This document shows, piece after piece, positions 13,354 to 15,665 of a DNA stretch of 15,665 bases. The DNA is from Minisyncoccota bacterium (GTDB taxonomy: Bacteria; Patescibacteriota; Minisyncoccia; Phycocordibacterales; UBA2100), in NCBI GenBank assembly GCA_020058565.1, contig JAGVDT010000034.1, positions 1 to 15,665 of the forward strand. The letters run 5' to 3'. How positions within the stretch are numbered: the stretch's first letter is position 1; every line of letters starts with the position of its first letter. The position numbers were made by a program, and so were the translations under genes. The notes under the pieces were generated by a model. It worked only from the letters and a program-made list of their open reading frames with translations. It had not been told where the DNA came from and searched no databases.

Positions 13354-15362
13354 GGCAGCGGCATCTCAATAGGCGCTTTTGCTGGGGCTGGTGGCATAGG
13401 AGCTGGTGTAGCTGCAGCGGGGGCTGCGGTTGGCACTCCCGCCGCAGGAGTGGTGGGCATTACTCTGGCTGCTGGTACTGAGGCTGGGGCGTCGAGCTGG
13501 GCGCTTTTGAGAATGGTACTCGCGCTCGAAGGCTGTTCGGGTGCGTTTATCTGGTCCATTTCTTCTTTTGCTTTGCGAATAGCGAGTATTTGCGAAGGAT
13601 CCGAGGTAATTATCTGATCTTCGGTGTAGCTGGCGATGACTTTGATAGCCACATGCTTTAGCCCAGCAAAAAATATCCCCTCTCCCACGTCAGACTCTAG
13701 CAGCAGGTATTTTTCTTCGTCTGAAAGTTTAAAGGTGTTTTGTACCAAATCCACCGATGTCGGAGATTGCCGAAGGAGCATTTGGATCGAAGAGTTGGTA
13801 AGCATCGCGGCGCCGTACGGAGATTGTAGAAAATCGTTTACGTCTTGGGTGATGGTGGCGAGGCCGAGGTAGTATTTGCGGCCGCGTTTGGCAATACCAA
13901 ATAGGAAAGACGCGGTGTCTTCAGATTTCATCATCCACCAAGCTTCGTCGATCACTAGGAGTCTTTTCCTGAGTTCTTTGCGCACGGTATTCCATATATG
14001 GTGCGTGATGATGTACATCGCCACCGGCTTTAAGTCGTCTTCCATATCGCGGACGCTGAAAACTATCAGCTTTTTGTTCATGTCCACATTGGTTGGGCGG
14101 TTCATAAAGCCCGACCATGTGCCTTTCGTGTATTTGGAAAGTCGCGCCACCAGAGACTCTGAGCCCTCCATGCCGCTCAGGACCAGCTCAAAGTCTGATA
14201 AGAGTGGCGGCTCCACTGCCGCAAAGTTCGCGTCCGCAGTGATATCTTTGAGTGCGTAGGTTTCGGTTATTGCCTTGTCGATGATGGCGTCTTCTTCGGG
14301 GGTTAATCCGCCGAGCATTATCCGGAACAGTCCCACCAGCGTGATGATGTTGTTGCGCAGGACGTCGCCGGGGTTTTCGTCTTCGCGAGGCACGGGTAGG
14401 TCAAACGGGTTGATATGATGCTCCGAAGAAAGCGATATATTGAAATATCGGCCGCCTACCGTGGTCGCCAAATATTCGTATTCACGCTCAGGGTCTATCA
14501 CGATCACTTCCGTGTCGAACATGAGTGTTCGCAGTATCTCGAGTTTGGTGGTGTAACTTTTTCCAGATCCCGATTTCGCAAAAGTCACCGAATTATAGTT
14601 TTCCAAGGAGAAGCGATCAAAAAGTATGAGCGAAGAGTTGTGACGATTGATGCCGTAAAGTATTCCCTTGTCGGAGGTGAGGTCAAAAGATATAAAAGGA
14701 AATATCGACGAGAGTGGCGCTGAGTTTAGCTTGGTATGCACGTTTAGTTCGTCCGACCCAAGCGGAAGTACGGAGCGAAAACCCTGCTCTTGCTGGAAAA
14801 GCGCCGGGCGGATGTACACGAGGCGACTTTCTAGTATCGAGCGCACGTCTGTCTCGGTCTTGTCGAGCTCTTCGTGAGAGCTTCCGTATATGGTGAGGTA
14901 GAGTCCTACGTCGAAAATGCGCTCCTGTGCCTGCTGCAGAGAGTCGCGCAGCTGCTCAAGGTCGCTATAGGCAGTATCGAGCATTGGGTCGCGCACCATG
15001 CCTTTGTCTTCGCGTGAGGATATCTGGCTCTGAATTTCGGCGACTTTTTTCTGGAATTTGCGGAGCATTTCGTTGGTATCGAGCGGGTGCACGTAGATAG
15101 AAATATCGATCACTTTGTCCATGTTGATGATCGGAGCGAACCATCCGGTCGTCAAAAATCGCGGATACGATATGACAAAAAATGTCCTGGCGATCCTCTC
15201 CCCCAGGTCGAGCTCCTTCGAAGAAACCTTTAGCGCATGCGGTGCGATGACATCCTGGAGGTCGAGTACGCCTGCTTTGTATATTTCGTCAGGCAATACC
15301 GGCAGCACCTCCGGTGTCATAGAGGGTTTGTTGCCTAAGCCAAGTAAATCAAGAAGAGCCAT
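13350..15362 (-). CDS. virB4: VirB4/TraC-family type IV secretion ATPase
   Basis: VirB4 ATPases energise assembly and transport in type IV secretion and conjugative pilus systems at the inner membrane. The 670-residue product has the N-terminal VirB4 segment (about 20-230, with a coiled-coil-like EI-QSQISS...LRDSLQQAQ region) and a C-terminal motor domain. Walker A is KSGSGKSY (263-270), the extended FDTEVIVIDPEREY strand follows, Walker B is LLVIDEAWWMM (D472/E473), and ATITQDVNDF (about 502-511) is the sensor motif. A tail of about 65 residues (605-670) is Ala/Pro-rich and low in complexity. It is the longest gene of the cluster and lies after a TraC-like gene end, with the small membrane protein overlapping its stop. 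Mating-channel, DNA-uptake or protein-secretion use cannot be told apart from this sequence. Confidence 0.9.
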   Translation of the reverse strand: MALLDLLGLGNKPSMTPEVLPVLPDEIYKAGVLDLQDVIAPHALKVSSKELDLGERIARTFFVISYPRFLTTGWFAPIINMDKVIDISIYVHPLDTNEMLRKFQKKVAEIQSQISSREDKGMVRDPMLDTAYSDLEQLRDSLQQAQERIFDVGLYLTIYGSSHEELDKTETDVRSILESRLVYIRPALFQQEQGFRSVLPLGSDELNVHTKLNSAPLSSIFPFISFDLTSDKGILYGINRHNSSLILFDRFSLENYNSVTFAKSGSGKSYTTKLEILRTLMFDTEVIVIDPEREYEYLATTVGGRYFNISLSSEHHINPFDLPVPREDENPGDVLRNNIITLVGLFRIMLGGLTPEEDAIIDKAITETYALKDITADANFAAVEPPLLSDFELVLSGMEGSESLVARLSKYTKGTWSGFMNRPTNVDMNKKLIVFSVRDMEDDLKPVAMYIITHHIWNTVRKELRKRLLVIDEAWWMMKSEDTASFLFGIAKRGRKYYLGLATITQDVNDFLQSPYGAAMLTNSSIQMLLRQSPTSVDLVQNTFKLSDEEKYLLLESDVGEGIFFAGLKHVAIKVIASYTEDQIITSDPSQILAIRKAKEEMDQINAPEQPSSASTILKSAQLDAPASVPAARVMPTTPAAGVPTAAPAAATPAPMPPAPAKAPIEMPLP

Positions 15363-15372
15363 ATCTATATAA

Positions 15373-15527
15373 AAGCACGAAATCCGAATATCGAAATCCG
15401 AAACAAATCAAAAATCCCAAATTTCCAAAGCACTAAACGAGACGCCTCGAATCCGTTTCGTATTTGAACTTTTTGATTTTTCATAATTGAGTATTGTCTC
15501 GGATTTCGTGCTTCGATATTCGGATTT
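15373..15527. repeat. Mosaic inverted repeat in the 170-nt gap upstream of virB4
   Basis: AAGCACGAAATCCGA (15373-15387) is inverted at 15499-15513, AAATCCGAATATCGAA (15380-15395) at 15512-15527, and AAATCAAAAA (15405-15414) at 15470-15479. The first two arms share the word CGAAATCCGA, so several foldings compete. The gap holds no gene. Similar CGAAATCCGA-type palindromes are, from my general recollection, widespread in uncultured-bacterial genomes; their function is unknown. Confidence 0.85.
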
Positions 15528-15532
15528 ACCTT

Positions 15533-15665
15533 TTATCTGCCCTGCGTATCCGCGAGCGACATCGGTTTGGAGTCTTCGCCGGGGTTAAACATTTTGTAGA
15601 GTAGTTCTACGGCTTCTTCTGTGCCGAGCTGGACTGTGCGCACCCCTGTGCGGATAAGGCCTTGC
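15533..15665 (-). CDS. C-terminal end of a TraC-like type IV secretion protein (partial)
   Basis: The last 43 codons of a minus-strand gene ending in TAA (15533-15535); the rest lies beyond the window. The visible tail contains GLIRTGVRTVQLGTEEAVE, then LLYKMFNPGE. This resembles the (I/L)RTxxLxTxExxELxYxxFNP pattern at the end of TraC-like N-terminal-domain proteins that precede VirB4 in Gram-positive and Patescibacteria type IV secretion loci. It fits the location directly upstream of virB4, but too little is present for a firm name. Confidence 0.6.
   Translation of the reverse strand, partial: QGLIRTGVRTVQLGTEEAVELLYKMFNPGEDSKPMSLADTQGR

Noticed and set aside
1..15665. CRISPR arrays, tRNA or rRNA genes, insertion sequences
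   Set aside because: No regularly spaced direct repeats, cloverleaf or rRNA-like stretches, or transposase-like proteins were seen; the inverted repeats flank no transposase.

Overview
The window looks like the replication-origin region of a Candidate Phyla Radiation (Patescibacteria) genome, most likely Parcubacteria/Paceibacterota. The evidence is the gene content (yebC-ruvC, a compact dnaA/dnaN and rpmH-rnpA-yidC-jag locus with no yidD or recF seen), short versions of several proteins, almost no Shine-Dalgarno sites, and a type IV secretion/pilin-like cluster of the kind common in that group. The lineage call is inference from content; no search was run.

Layout. 1-3275 (+): the end of a YebC-family gene, ruvC, and a class A penicillin-binding protein with a C-terminal Ig-like extension. 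3349-4299 (+): a secreted protein with an FN3-like and a double-psi-barrel-like domain. It meets, with no spacer, the convergent minus-strand dnaA-dnaN-ASCH block (7293-4300). The dnaN-dnaA gap (5702-5946) carries DnaA boxes and, directly before dnaN, tandem DnaA boxes, a CCCC spacer and five TAA/TAG trinucleotides, the architecture of a basal unwinding element. More DnaA boxes lie upstream of dnaA, beside a good dnaA promoter (TTGGAT-17-TATAAT). 7590-9859 (+): rpmH, rnpA, yidC and jag run divergently from dnaA, interspersed with candidate small ORFs and hairpins. 9859-10012: a nested hairpin between convergent transcription units. 10023-15665 (-): a tightly overlapping cluster with the end of a TraC-like protein, a VirB4-type ATPase, a small membrane protein, a secreted three-module Ig-like protein, a membrane-anchored propeller-like protein and a TrbC/VirB2-like pilin subunit. 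It probably builds a cell-surface type IV secretion or pilus apparatus.

Themes that cross the window. Several starts have a TANNNT hexamer 7-9 nt upstream and no ribosome binding site, which suggests leaderless transcription. Most longer intergenic gaps hold an inverted repeat, and several of these are built from reiterated short words placed just upstream of gene starts. The most interesting candidates for new biology are the VirB4/pilin-like cluster, the yidC leader (44-codon ORF plus a 14-bp inverted repeat), and the word-repeat hairpins.
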